Positions 44,664-54,940 of a DNA stretch of 64,000 nucleotides are shown piece after piece. The translations under genes were made by a program, and so were the position numbers. Numbering within the stretch: position 1 is the stretch's first letter; every line of letters begins with the position of its first letter. The stretch covers positions 1,711,501 to 1,775,500 of the forward strand of contig JAPDOI010000021.1 in assembly GCA_029168955.1 (NCBI GenBank). Reading direction: 5' to 3'. The notes beneath the pieces were generated by a model. The model made no database searches, was not told the DNA's origin, and was given only the letters and a program-made list of their open reading frames with translations. The stretch comes from Aplectana chamaeleonis (taxonomy: Eukaryota > Nematoda > Chromadorea > Rhabditida > Cosmocercidae).

Positions 44664-45797
44664 AGGCATCGTACGCGCTGAAAACCACTCACCGTTTTTT
44701 GAGTTTGAATCATTGGCTGGGCCCGCCTGAGAACGTGGGTACAGTTTGTCGGGTCACCGACGCATCATTGGGAACTCAGACAGTCGGGGCTTAGTACGTC
44801 GGCATAAGAACGTTAGTACGCCAGGGCAAACCTGGCGTACTAACGCTCGTTGTATGCAGGAGCTGCTGGTTGCGGCAGCATATCCTGCCAACGTATACTG
44901 GCGTACTAACGCTAATTATCGACAGAATTTGGACTGCCACCCTCCTTACCGGTGTTGGGTATAATTCTTGTCACAGCCAGCAGCAGGGAGGCCATCCTCG
45001 GTGCGGTCCGCAACAAGGGCATCATCTTCGCCTCGGTACACAACGAGGGCGCTTCCCTCGCGATGGGCCGTGGGGATGATCCGCTCAGAGTTCAAAATTA
45101 TCGTCCGAAAGTGACACAAGGTCACCTCCTCGGACTGGCCTCAAACGGCCAACTGCCCCCTCAGCGAGACTGGCCGCCTTATATACCCGCCGCCGTCGTA
45201 CAAGAGGATGCTGCAATGTTCATTCATATCAGACAAATCTGTGGAGGAGAGTGTCAGCAGACACTAGGAGAGAGGGGCCGGCAATAGCACGCGTGCCACG
45301 ATAAACAAAGCGTTAGTACGCCAGCACAAACAGCAGGAGCTCCTGGTCGGCATATCCTGCTGTTACCAGCATCTACAGCACAGGTTCTGCCGATCCCTTT
45401 GTGCCGGCGTACTAACGGTATTGTGCCGACTAACTCAGCCACGACTGTCCGAGAAGATATGGGAGATCGAATGCCTCGAATTCCACCAAAAGAGGTCGGC
45501 CTTCCGACAGCCACGTGGCCTCAAATGAGAAAAGAAGGTAGCTTATCAACAAATGATACAATCAACTTCCACTCATTTACGCGATATCGCTTGTTGGAAA
45601 CCTTCTTTCTTTTCCATTTTATGCCACATGGCTGTCAGAAGGCCGGCCTCTTTTGGTGGAATTCGAGGCATTCGATCACCCATATCTTCCCAATGATGCG
45701 TCGGTGACCCGACTAACTCTACCCACGTTCTCAGGCGGACCCAACCAATGATTCAAACTCAAAAAACGGTGAGTGGTTTTCAGCGCACACGATGTCT
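44664..45797. mobile_element. 1.13 kb TTAA-flanked palindromic element
   Basis: Begins AGGCATCGTACGCGCTGAAA and ends TTTCAGCGCACACGATGTCT, with TTAA at 44660-44663 and 45798-45801. The terminal inverted repeats extend about 115 bp, through GAGTTTGAATCATTGGCTGG and GGTCACCGACGCATCATTGG. Further inside are nested inverted pairs: CTGGCGTACTAACGCT (44836 and 44905 against 45310 and 45405) and GAATGCCTCGAATTCCACCA (45470 against 45660). No transposase was seen. Confidence 0.88.
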
Positions 45798-46172
45798 TTA
45801 AGCTACCATAACCGGTCACAATCCTGAGAAAGACAACAAATGGACCTCAGATTAGTGTTCTACGCCCCAAACTACCTTTGGACAAACTTTGGCTGGAATT
45901 CTTTTTGTTGTCCTCTGCACACCCAAACATGGGGAAGGGCTACCCATTCAGAGGCCAACATTTTGGCTGCCCTAACTTTGCGTAGGGGGGGAGGGTTTCG
46001 GGGCGTCGGACAGAATATGAGGTTCATTTGAAATCTTCGGACGACTACGGTAGGTTGCGGTAAGTGTTAGGTTATTTAACTGCAAAAAATGCCATGATGT
46101 TTTTTGTGTTGCGCGCAGTTCACAAGTGAACACTGATGTCCCCTCAGTGTCTGTCCGCAGCGAGATGAGTAA

Positions 46173-46308
46173 GGGGGTTTTTAGAGTTCCACCGCGGCGC
46201 GGCGCGATTTCATGGTTCATATGCGAATCGACGAGCGGCGCGATATCGATCGATGCCCACAGAAAACATCTCATCGCGCCGCGCTGCGACGAAACTCTAA
46301 AATAGGCC
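46173..46308. mobile_element. 136 bp PIF/Harbinger-like MITE, copy 2
   Basis: Starts GGGGGTTTTTAGAGTTCC and ends GAAACTCTAAAATAGGCC, with TAA at 46170-46172 and 46309-46311. The inner stem GCGGCGCGGCGCG is complemented by CGCGCCGCGCTGCG. Length equals that of 36016-36151. Confidence 0.85.
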
Positions 46309-46361
46309 TAAGGCATTCCGTCGTCTAGCCATCAATGCGATGGCTCTGCGCGCATGCTTAA

Positions 46362-46829
46362 AGGCACAGTCCAAGCTCAGGAACGAAATATGAGATTTCC
46401 ACATAAATGTGAAGTAGACCCACCCTGTATAACATTTGCCAAGTGCGAGCTCTCAATTCCTGCGGATAAGCGAGATATAGGAGGAAGCCACCCTGGGGCG
46501 CCCACGTCGAGAAGCCACTTTGGCACGCCCCTTTTACAATATTTCGAGCTCAACAGTCGCGAAATGAGCGATGGTTTCCTATCAATAGCCCCGTTCTTCC
46601 CTTCATTTTCAGCCTCTCTATTTATTTAGGTCAGCTCGCATACATCGGTTGCAAATAATGGAAGTTACAAGCCTCGGACAACTCGTCCACCATGCTCGAT
46701 TTTTGAGGGGCCATAACTTCGTTTTTGGGGGGTCTTTTACGATTCCAAGGACATCATTAGAATCAGCGTAGGACCGTTATCAATATAGGCAGAAAAGCAG
46801 AAGACCGATTCCGAGGTTGGACTGTGCCT
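46362..46829. mobile_element. 468 bp TTAA MITE with AGGCACAGTCCAA ends
   Basis: Begins AGGCACAGTCCAAGCTCAGG and ends GAGGTTGGACTGTGCCT, with TTAA at 46358-46361 and TCAA at 46830-46833. The right half is homologous to 9674-10135 (TTTCCTATCAATAGCCCCGT and ACATCATTAGAATCAGC), but the terminal 15 bp differ, so it is a sister subfamily. Its right boundary touches the next element across the shared TCAA. Confidence 0.85.
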
Positions 46830-46833
46830 TCAA

Positions 46834-47964
46834 AGGCAGTGTTTACGATAATCTTCAATTGTGATATCACTCGCTATATCGATTAAAGGCAGCATACACG
46901 CTCGCAAGCATAGTCGAGATAACAGCATAGATAGGTCCGCACGGCCCGTACTATGTCGTCAACGACGTTTGAAGCGCTGAAAACTGTCCAGGATGACAAT
47001 GTTTGACAATGTTTGAGCAATCTTGCCTTCCACGCCCGTATTTTCACACCCCTTCGAGTAACAGAATGAGAATCGAAACTTGAGAAAACATGTGATAACT
47101 TAGAATGATAGCACTATAAAAAGGGAGTGCAGTAGAGAAAAAACTCGATTTACCTCAATATAACATGTTTGTGCACTGAGAAAATCCTCCATTTCAAAAC
47201 GTCAGCCGAAGTAGAGCGGCATTCTCGAAAGTTGACTAGAGTTAGTAGGTATGTAGACATGTTATACTCAAGTAAACCAAGCTATTTCTCTCGTGCACTC
47301 CCATTTGATAGTGCTATCACTCTCAATTATCACACGTTTTCACAAGCATTGATTCTCATTCTGTTACTCGAAGGGGTGTGAAAATACGGGCGTGGAAGGC
47401 AAGATTGCTCAAACATTGTCAAATATTGTCATCCTGGACAGTTTTCAGCGCTTCAAACGTCGTTGACGACATAGTACGGGCCGTGCGGACCTATCTATGC
47501 TGTTATCTCGACTATGCTTGCGAGCGTGTATGCTGCCTTTAAGTGGCCACCAAGTAGAACTGAAATGACGAAGAAATCGAGAAAAACGCACCAGAAGGTC
47601 ACGAAGTGCTCTACTCTCACCCCGCCTCTTTACTCTCATAGGATCTGTTTGTTGTGACAATGGAATCTTTTGTGGCCCGTCCTTTGCAATTCTCTATTGC
47701 TCCGTTCTTTCTTCAGAGCCCCAACTAATCCTGCTTTATATAAAATATTCTTCTATTTTCGATTGACCCAGTTTCCCACCGAGACAACCACCATGAACAT
47801 GTTCATACAACCTGACAACTAGTCCATGTTATAGAATAAAGTCACTGAACTACGATGTTTCAATGCGTTTCTCGCCATTTCTTCGTAATTTTGGTCACAC
47901 TTAGAGGCCAACGCATTGTTTTGTGTGAAAAACTCGAGGACGGAAATAATCGTGAACACTGCCT
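46834..47964. mobile_element. TTAA MITE subfamily C carrying a nested element
   Basis: Starts AGGCAGTGTTTACGATAATC and ends AATCGTGAACACTGCCT, with TTAA at 47965-47968. About 50 bp in from the left end it is split by the 652 bp palindrome at 46887-47538. Homologous to 42141-42618 and 59613-60620. Confidence 0.88.
46887..47538. mobile_element. 652 bp long-palindrome MITE nested in subfamily C element
   Basis: Begins AGGCAGCATACACGCTCGCA and ends GCGAGCGTGTATGCTGCCT, with TTAA at 46883-46886 and 47539-47542. Close relative of 9028-9669; arms complementary over about 300 bp. Confidence 0.92.
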
Positions 47965-47968
47965 TTAA

Positions 47969-48640
47969 AGGCAGTGTTCAAGATAAAGACTATCTTCAAG
48001 TTTCAATCGGTAATCGTAAGGACTGCGTTCCAGTGCAACATGCACCTAAAAAACGGTTTTGGACGAGCCGCAATGGGCCCTATACGGCCCCTGAGTTGAC
48101 TGCACCAGCGCACGAGATCCAGCTTAGCCTTCATATCCCCGCTACTCGCACTTTCCTGTATCACTATCATAGAGGTGGTGCAGTTTTTAGAGTGATATCT
48201 TCAATTTCATGGTTGAATTTTTCGAAAAACAACCGCTTCGCATCTACGATTGTGATAATACGACTGCGAGTAGCGTGGAAATGAAGGGTACACAATAGCC
48301 GTCCATCGAGGTCAATATGTGAGGAGGAAGAATAAGATATAGTTCGGGTAGCCAGAAAAGGGATAGCTGCGAACACCTCAGCAGAATGCGCTGCGCCGTG
48401 TGCGCCCACTAGAACTGTGGTGATCGATCGGCGCACGCGACAGGCGCGCGGCCTGCTGAGTGGTCTGCAGCTATCCCTTTCGCGGATACACTCACCATAT
48501 GAAAGGGCTACAATCAGGCGAATCCAACATGTTTAATTCGGTGATGGCTGTTGTCTGAACTGGGCCTCACTCTAGGACCGTATAGGGCCAATTGGGGCTC
48601 GCTCAAAGCCGTTTTTCGCCGTGGTTTGTTTGTTTTGTTT
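47969..48640. mobile_element. Palindromic element beginning with the TTAA-family terminus, right end uncertain
   Basis: It starts AGGCAGTGTTCAAGATAAAG directly after the TTAA that ends the previous element. The interior has an inverted pair: ACGAGCCGCAATGGGCCCTA near 48062 against TAGGGCCAATTGGGGCTCG near 48582, with AAACGGTTTT / AAAGCCGTTTTT outside it. No matching AACACTGCCT end was found, so the right boundary is a guess. Confidence 0.5.
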
Positions 48641-48924
48641 TGTTGACGGAATCAGATCAGGCAACCCTAATATCGCTAGATTCGGTCACTAGATAAGAGC
48701 CTTACGTTAGTTCGAGGGCTTCAACCTCTATCATTCAAATATACGAGCGTGCTTCTTTTCTCTGCGTTCTTGCGCTCGAGCTGCGCGCCGTGCGAGAGGC
48801 ATGATGCGAAGAGAGTGCTTGTCGACGGTGCGAAAATAGCGAGCCACGCATATTCACTTGTGAATTGCTCTTGGACCATATAGCGTATAGTTGTTGAACT
48901 TGAAAACACCGTGGCAAAATTCTT

Positions 48925-48996
48925 GAAAACAGAGGGAATTGAACCTGGTAGTTTCTAGCTTGAAATCGGCCCCTTGGACCACTGGGCCAATTCTGC
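48925..48996 (-). other. tRNA-like sequence, probably a pseudogene or SINE head
   Basis: On the minus strand TGGCCCAGTGGTCCAAGG resembles a pol III A-box and GGTTCAATTCC is a near-perfect B-box. The two are separated by exactly the spacing of an intron-less tRNA (44 nt from position 8 to position 52). The D stem GGCCC/GGGCC is perfect, but the acceptor, anticodon and T stems pair poorly. I therefore do not call a functional tRNA. Confidence 0.35.
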
Positions 48997-49129
48997 TCGT
49001 CGGAGTGGTGAAGGGACCGATGATTCTGCGCTGACCGATGAGTCCCGCCCTCATTTCAAAAAATTGCTTGTAACTTGCTTTTTCCATTATTACTCTGACA
49101 GCTAGTAGGGTGTTTTTAGACAGCGTTCA

Positions 49130-49885
49130 TAGCTAGCTCCTAGCGTCAAGTGCACTTGGAGGTTTGCACTGCATCTCCCTCCATAGCGACCGCTGCAGCT
49201 GGCCTGCCGCTGATGTTTGCGGCATCACAGCTGAAGCTGTCACTAATATTAGGTTCCGTCCACAGCTAACGACCAACGGCAAGCGTCATGCCGCTGAAAC
49301 GCTGGCGCAAATGGTCCATCGCTGGCGCGTGCAACGTGTCCGAGGACGGCGAGGGGTTAAAGGCAGTGTCCACGATGAATTTCGTCCTCGGTTTTTGGCC
49401 GGAAATCGAAAGTTCAAGGTCTCATTGGAGCACTGGGGTTCAAAGAAAGAACGAAAACGAGCTCGAAAGAGCTTCATACGGCTCCGAAGTCCGCTCGCGC
49501 TAGCCGTTCCGCTCGCGGTCGAGTTTCCCGACGAACAGTTTGGTCCGCTTCTACATTAGCATTATAGCGCAATCGCGGCCGAGTTTTAGCATTGGGGCGC
49601 ACTTGCGCACGCCGTCTACTTCGCGCCCATGCCCGCGCAACTCATCCACCGTTGAAATGATGCTTTCAAGAAGAAGAGCTGTTTTTGGATGTTTCGCAGC
49701 GTTTTTCATGATTCTTTCTTCACTGATGAAACAGTCAGACTCTAAACCTTCGACTTCTGGTAAGAACTCGAAAACGATTTCTTTCGTGGACACTGCCTTT
49801 AACGCTGGTTTTGATGATATTAGTGAAAGACGCTGCTGTTGCGATGCCGCCAACATTAGCGACAGGCTGGCGGCAGTGGAACCTA
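49130..49885. mobile_element. Outer palindromic element hosting a nested TTAA MITE
   Basis: TGTTTGCGGCATCACAGC near 49214 is complemented by GTTGCGATGCCGCCAACA near 49836, and CACTAATATTAGG near 49240 by GATATTAGTGAA near 49815. These outer arms surround the MITE at 49361-49798. Outer limits are approximate. Confidence 0.55.
49361..49798. mobile_element. 438 bp TTAA MITE with AGGCAGTGTCCACGA ends
   Basis: Begins AGGCAGTGTCCACGATGAA and ends TTTCGTGGACACTGCCT, with TTAA at 49357-49360 and 49799-49802. Arms are complementary for well over 100 bp (TCGTCCTCGGTTTTTGGCC; CTCGAAAACGATTTC region). Sister of the AGGCAGTGTTCACGA subfamily. Confidence 0.9.
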
Positions 49886-50799
49886 TGAAGTGAAATCAAC
49901 AACAAATATTAGCGATGCGAATGGTTTGTATTTAAATTGAATTTTCTTAGACGTTCTCACGAAATGGTAAAAATTATAGGAAAGTAAGGTTTATAAATAA
50001 TATCTGCACGTATGCATGTCTTTTCGTGTGCTTTTTTAATCACTTTTTAGCTCACAATGAAAACGCGTCGGCTTATCTTGCCGGTTTCTTCAAAATTGGA
50101 ATGAAGGGCGAAAAGCGCTGTTTCCTGAGTGTTTTGGAAATCCGAATCAAAAAAGTTCGACTATTCATTGTTATTTACTCTGCAGTCGATTGAAGAAGCC
50201 GATTACTTATTCAAAAAGAATGCTCCAAAATGTCAAAATTCCGAATGGTTCGAAAAGTCGATTATTCGAAAATGCAATTTTCCCGAATAATACGAGAAGT
50301 CGAGCATTTGAGAATTACAAAATTTCGAATTATTCGAGAAGCTGGATTTTGAAAAAAAAAAATCTGAAAATGTGAAAGTATATTGGATAGGCCGGAAACC
50401 TCCGTTTCTGGGGAACCAATGGCAGAAGTAGCTTGACGATGACTCTCTCGAACGGAAGTATGGCCGCCGTGTAATTTAAACTAAGAAAATTAGAAGAAAA
50501 TGGTTGAAGTATTGAGCGATTCAAGCGTCTTGCTGATTTTACGTACGGTGGAGTTCTTGACAAAATGAAGTTTATCCTTCCTAAATAATGGGGCGTACGC
50601 TTTTTTGTGCGCAAAACGGTGCTCGAACAAACTGCTTCAAAGTTCATGAAATGATTTTCCGAGGATATATTTGAAACGCGCAGAACGAGATTAAAACGCA
50701 ATATGTAGGTGTGATGGTAGTATTTTAGACTTTAGAATTTGAAAATTAAAACTCTATTTTAAACCCAAATGTCATTTTTGAGTAATGGTGGGTATTCAG
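49886..50799. other. End of intron 6, no feature recognised
   Basis: AT-rich intron sequence with weak TTCGAA-type motifs (50230-50345). No gene or defined element boundary is supported. The acceptor ggtattcag precedes exon 7. Confidence 0.4.
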
Positions 50800-50931
50800 A
50801 ATAAAGGAATCGGCGTTATCAACAGCTCTCCTTTGTCGATGGGCCTGCTCACAGAGCGAGGGCCACCTCCTTGGCACCCAGCCGCTGACTTTATCAAAGA
50901 AGCTTGCCTTGCTGCAACCCACTATTGTATG
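50800..50931 (+). CDS. Aldo-keto reductase, coding exon 7
   Basis: Encodes NKGIGVINSSPLSMGLLTER then GPPPWHPAADFIKEACLAAT and HYCM. The VINSSPLSMGLLT and GPPPWHPA phrases are hallmarks of the L-galactose dehydrogenase-like branch; the first lies next to the cofactor-binding loop. Acceptor ggtattcag, donor atg|gttagt, phase 0 on both sides. Confidence 0.95.
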
Positions 50932-51211
50932 GTTAGTTGAGTTTTTGTTCCTGTTTCTCAATTCAAGCGCTCTTTCTGTATATTTGGCATTGTTCTAATT
51001 TGATGCACCTACAGAAAAAACATGCTACACTCAATGCCACCGCTATCTTGGAGAAAAAAAAGACTGTCGTAAATAGTCGCATTTCCCTAGGGTCAGGCAG
51101 GCGTTGTCCAACTGGACAACAGGAGGAGGTAAAATTTTTCGAAATCGGGTTTTCTCTCGGGGGGACGTAACAACTTTGGGCCAAAACTTTAACAAATCGG
51201 GGGCGTTTTGA

Positions 51212-51663
51212 AGGCAGCGTTCACGATGATCATCCTCGTTGACTTTCCACAGTGAAATGATAGGCGAGAAGGTTCCTAGGCTCCCAGTGTCGAAAGAACG
51301 GGAGAAAACGAGCCAGGAGCGGCAAAATAACTACTGCAAACAAGCGTTTTGGTGCCCCAGACACGCCTGGTGCCCCAGATCCGCCCCCTCGGAATGAACA
51401 AATGAAGACTCAGATTACAGGAATGATCAAGTCAAGGAAGTGCTGATAAGTGAGCTGATCGCTTCATTGCACTGATAGGTATCATCCTTGTAGCGGTCAA
51501 TTCCTCCACGCTCACTCAAAAATCAACGTAAACAAGGGAGGGCCTATTTTTGCTCAAGAACGCGTCTTTCGTGTCCTTTTTAAGCATGCCTTTCTAGATA
51601 GGGCACCAGACCTTCCGTAAGACGTGGAGATATCGGAAGTGAAATTTATCGTGAACACTGCCT
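51212..51663. mobile_element. 452 bp TTAA MITE nested in hAT-like copy 2, subfamily B
   Basis: Begins AGGCAGCGTTCACGATGATC and ends TTATCGTGAACACTGCCT, with TTGA at 51208-51211 (decayed TTAA) and TTAA at 51664-51667. Homologous, inverted, to 32870-33318. Confidence 0.9.
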
Positions 51664-51667
51664 TTAA

Positions 51668-52129
51668 AGGCAGTGTTCACGATAAAAGTGGTTTTTCTGT
51701 ATTTCCGCCTATCTTGAAAACGGTCCCATGCCGATTCCAATGATGTCCCTGGAATAGTACAAGACCCCCTGAAAACGGAGTTATGGCCCCTCGAAATTTA
51801 GCAAGGGAAAATTGTGGACGAGTGGTCCGAGGCTTGTAACTCCCGTTTTTTGCAGCCGATGTGTACGAGCTAACCTGAGTAAAGAGAGACGTTGAGATTG
51901 AAGGGAAGAACAGGGCTTTCCATCGGAAACCATCGCTCATTTAACCACAAATTCAGGGGAACTGTTATAGGACGTGGGCGGAGTGGCCCAATGGGTCGGC
52001 TGGCCCACGAGATTTTCACCCACTTACCGGCCGTTTTCCGTCGCGCTTCCGTTCTTAATCTTCTTATAGGGACCCAAAGCTAACGTTTCAGCCAAAAAAA
52101 GGGAAACTTTTTCTTCGTGAACACTGCCT
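51668..52129. mobile_element. 462 bp TTAA MITE, subfamily A copy 2
   Basis: Begins AGGCAGTGTTCACGATAAAA and ends CTTCGTGAACACTGCCT, with TTAA at 51664-51667 (shared with the previous element) and 52130-52133. Same length as 9674-10135 and inverted to it. hAT-like copy 1 lacks it, so it arrived after the two hAT copies separated. Confidence 0.92.
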
Positions 52130-52842
52130 TTAAGTCTCTTTCTGTGAGAAAAAACAGGTCTTTGAACGAGGGGTTCGGACGCGGTTGTCTCACATATTGT
52201 GATAGCAACGAAAAGATCAAAGAGAACAATAGTACAGCACCACAACAGTACATGTGAGGAAAGTATGTTTACATACCTGTGAAATAAACATATTTTAGGC
52301 AGTAATAAAATTTTGAGCACATAAAACAAATTTTTAGACGAGTTACATTCATTAATCGAGTCTATTACCGCTTAAATTTTTCACTTCGAAAATTGGACAA
52401 CGTACGTCCCACGTGAAATTTCAGATTTTCAAAATTCCGAAAAAAAAGATTAAGATTCTTCATGAAATTCCCCACAAACTGATATCTAACACCTATCCCA
52501 CGACCTCAAAATTACGAAGAAAATCGCCTAAAACTCGTTTTGCCGTTGTCCGAAACCGAGCCTTCGGCCGAAATTGGACAACGGTAATTTTTTTTTCAAA
52601 AAAACAATTTTAAGATCCCAAAGATGAAATTTCCATCTTTGGCCTACCTTCTACTCACTACCACGATTTCGCTCGGAAACTCCTCAATTTAGAGAATTCC
52701 TGAGCAAGAAGTTTTACTTACTATTGCGGCGAGCCGTCGAAAAATATCGTGCTCCAATGCCAAACCGTGTCTGGTGCAGTGCAGTCCCCGCAAAACCACC
52801 GCCGGTGATAACCCCTCTCCCATCCTCGTTCGCTCCCCTTCT

Positions 52843-53263
52843 GGGGCGGCATGCACGTACGCGACGGGTTAGGTTGGGGTTAGGCAGGGTTTGGGGCGTC
52901 GGCGCGTTTCATGATTGCTGTGCGAGTGCTGGAGATAATCAATAGTTGGGGTCTCAACTGGGTTTCGGCTGCCCCACCCTCCAAGGTAGGGTTTGCGAGG
53001 GAAAGATTTTTCAGTACTAGCCTAACCCCCCTTTCAGCCCTCGCGCCGCTACCATCAAACGCGCCGACGCCCCAAACCCTGCCTAAGGCCCTAGTTATAC
53101 ATCGGCGATTCGGTGCCGCTGGTTTTTGCGGGACGTCTGCGATTGGTCAGATTTCGAAATTGACTAATAGCAGACATGCCGCGGAAGCCAGCGGCGGCGA
53201 AACGCTGGTGTATAACTAGGGCCTAATCCCAACCTAACCCGCCGCGTACGTGCATGCCGCCCC
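52843..53263. mobile_element. 421 bp palindromic element inside hAT-like copy 2
   Basis: GGGGCGGCATGCACGTACGC and GGGTTTGGGGCGTCGGCGCG on the left are complemented by CGCGCCGACGCCCCAAACCC and GCGTACGTGCATGCCGCCCC on the right. The right arm is interrupted by the 137 bp MITE at 53087-53223. Arms are about 70 bp. Confidence 0.85.
53087..53223. mobile_element. 137 bp PIF/Harbinger-like MITE, copy 3, nested
   Basis: Starts GGCCCTAGTTATACATC and ends GTGTATAACTAGGGCC, with TAA at 53084-53086 and 53224-53226. The opposite arm of its host palindrome shows the uninterrupted sequence (CCTGCCTAA-CCCCAACC when complemented), so the TAA duplication is directly verified by the empty site. Confidence 0.92.
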
Positions 53264-53844
53264 TGGTTGCACATAACTAGTTGGGAATGGAACTTTTTCA
53301 AACCTGCAAAGGTTTATCCACCCACACAAGGGTTCCACCCGCCCGGAGGTCTCGATGCAAACCTAGTTGGAGGTTTCTTATCCGTCAAAATGTAGACTTC
53401 TGCCGGTATCAGCTATTTGATAGTGCTATCAGCCATTGTTCTTACACAAACTCCATCAAAATACGTCGATTTTGAATAGTGTATCTTGTGTTGCGATCTG
53501 TGTCACAATTTTAATTACTTCTTTCTCACCATAAATGTTGTTGCTCTATAGCGAAGAGCAAGTCAAAACTACACTCCTCGAGGCTAATCAGTCGGACAGG
53601 GAAATCTTGTGTATCTTTCAGCAATTATTTTAAAAAGGAAGTGCAGTAATTTTTTTTTCAAGAAAATTTAAGTTTTTTTTAAATACTTTTTTTTGAATCT
53701 CGACCGCGAAAACTCTTAATTTTTTGTCGGAATCTGATTGGTACGTAAAAGTTTTGGGCATTTTTCAAAAATTTTGATCTCCAAGTGGGGGGACGTAGCT
53801 ACGTCGAGGTCCTGGACAACGGCCTGCCTGACCCTGCATTTCCC

Positions 53845-54421
53845 TAACTGTTTTCCAAATACATAACCTAAACTGATTCATTCTGCGTTTAATTCTTAGC
53901 TCTCTTCGGAGGTAGCTAGAACAAGTACCCATGGCTGTTCATTTACTCTCAGAATCTTGTCGTTAGAAAAGTAAAAAAAAAACGAAAACGAAAAAAAAAA
54001 CGTAAAATTGAAAACGACTAGAAAAGTCGTTTTCAATATTTTGTGTCAGTTCTGTGGGAGCCTCCTCTCTAAAATGATTGGTGCATTTCTTCTGTCACCT
54101 TACTTATCGTTAGATATTTTGTGAGTAGTTAGCGCATTTTTGCTAACGACACATTTCCATCCATACAACTAACACTGTTGATTGAAATATTCATTGTAAG
54201 ACTTTGAACAATCTGCAAAAGTTCCAAAAAGGTTTATCGCGAAATGAGTTTTCCGAAAGTTGCAAAGTCTCTTGAAAACTCTGCTAAGGTTTCGGTGCCT
54301 CGCACCTTCGCCAAACCTGAAATAAATAGATTGCTGCTGCAACGAAAACCTCAGCTAACTGGCCTGGTCTTTCGTAAGGGTGGCTGGAGCGCGACTACAA
54401 ATAAAAGGAGTCTCTAACTAA
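53845..54421. other. Intron 7 sequence, no feature recognised
   Basis: AT-rich sequence with A-runs near 53975-54000. Nothing else could be supported. Confidence 0.4.
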
Positions 54422-54425
54422 TTAA

Positions 54426-54940
54426 AGGCAGTGTTCACGATAAATCTTGGATGTTTAGCTTCTTACAGATTATGATAGGTCAAGAGCTTACTGTGACAGC
54501 AGCTTCAGGAAGAACTGCAAAAAGCGCTTTTTTTATCGCCTAAGCGGGACCTCTTGTGTGACGTCATATTTCTGAGAATGTGAGGATTGACCGGTGCGAA
54601 AGAATGAAGTCTTTTTATGCGACAAGGTGATCCACTCTCTTCACTGCTCCCTATCGAATCCGTTTACGTGTTCAACCTTCTTCAGAAAGGATTTGTTTGA
54701 TAGGCGGTGTGGCCCAATGGGTTGCGGTACCATTGACAACCAAGCATGCCTCGCCCACTTTCCCTCGCGCTTGCTGCGCTCTCCACTCCCCCCTCCTGGG
54801 CCGGAGACACAAAGAAAAATACGCCACTGTTGTGTCGTCGACTGGCATCTGTCAGATGAGCGAGGTTTTGCTGCATAATCTGGCAAACATCGGCCACGAC
54901 CGCTTCGTCTTTGGGGGTGCTGAGATTAAAATCACAAACT
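54426..54940. mobile_element. TTAA-family element with only a left end recognised
   Basis: TTAA at 54422-54425 is followed by the family terminus AGGCAGTGTTCACGATAAAT. Near 54707 is GTGTGGCCCAATGGGTTGCGG, the A-box-like motif of subfamily A. No right terminus was found, so the end given is arbitrary. Confidence 0.45.

Larger units (their letters stand above)
51088..53836. mobile_element. hAT-like DNA transposon derivative, copy 2 (2.75 kb, nested inserts)
   Basis: Ends TAGGGTCAGGCAGGC (first base mutated from C) and GCCTGCCTGACCCTG, with a perfect 8 bp duplication CATTTCCC at 51080-51087 and 53837-53844. Inverted relative to 32523-33444. It contains two stacked TTAA MITEs and a palindromic element that itself holds a PIF-like MITE. 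The region 52300-53690 is absent from copy 1 and shows no recognisable transposase. Confidence 0.9.

Noticed and set aside
54700..54760. tRNA gene at the GTGTGGCCCAATGGGTTGCGG motif
   Set aside because: The A-box-like start has no B-box at the required distance and no acceptor stem. The motif belongs to the MITE family.
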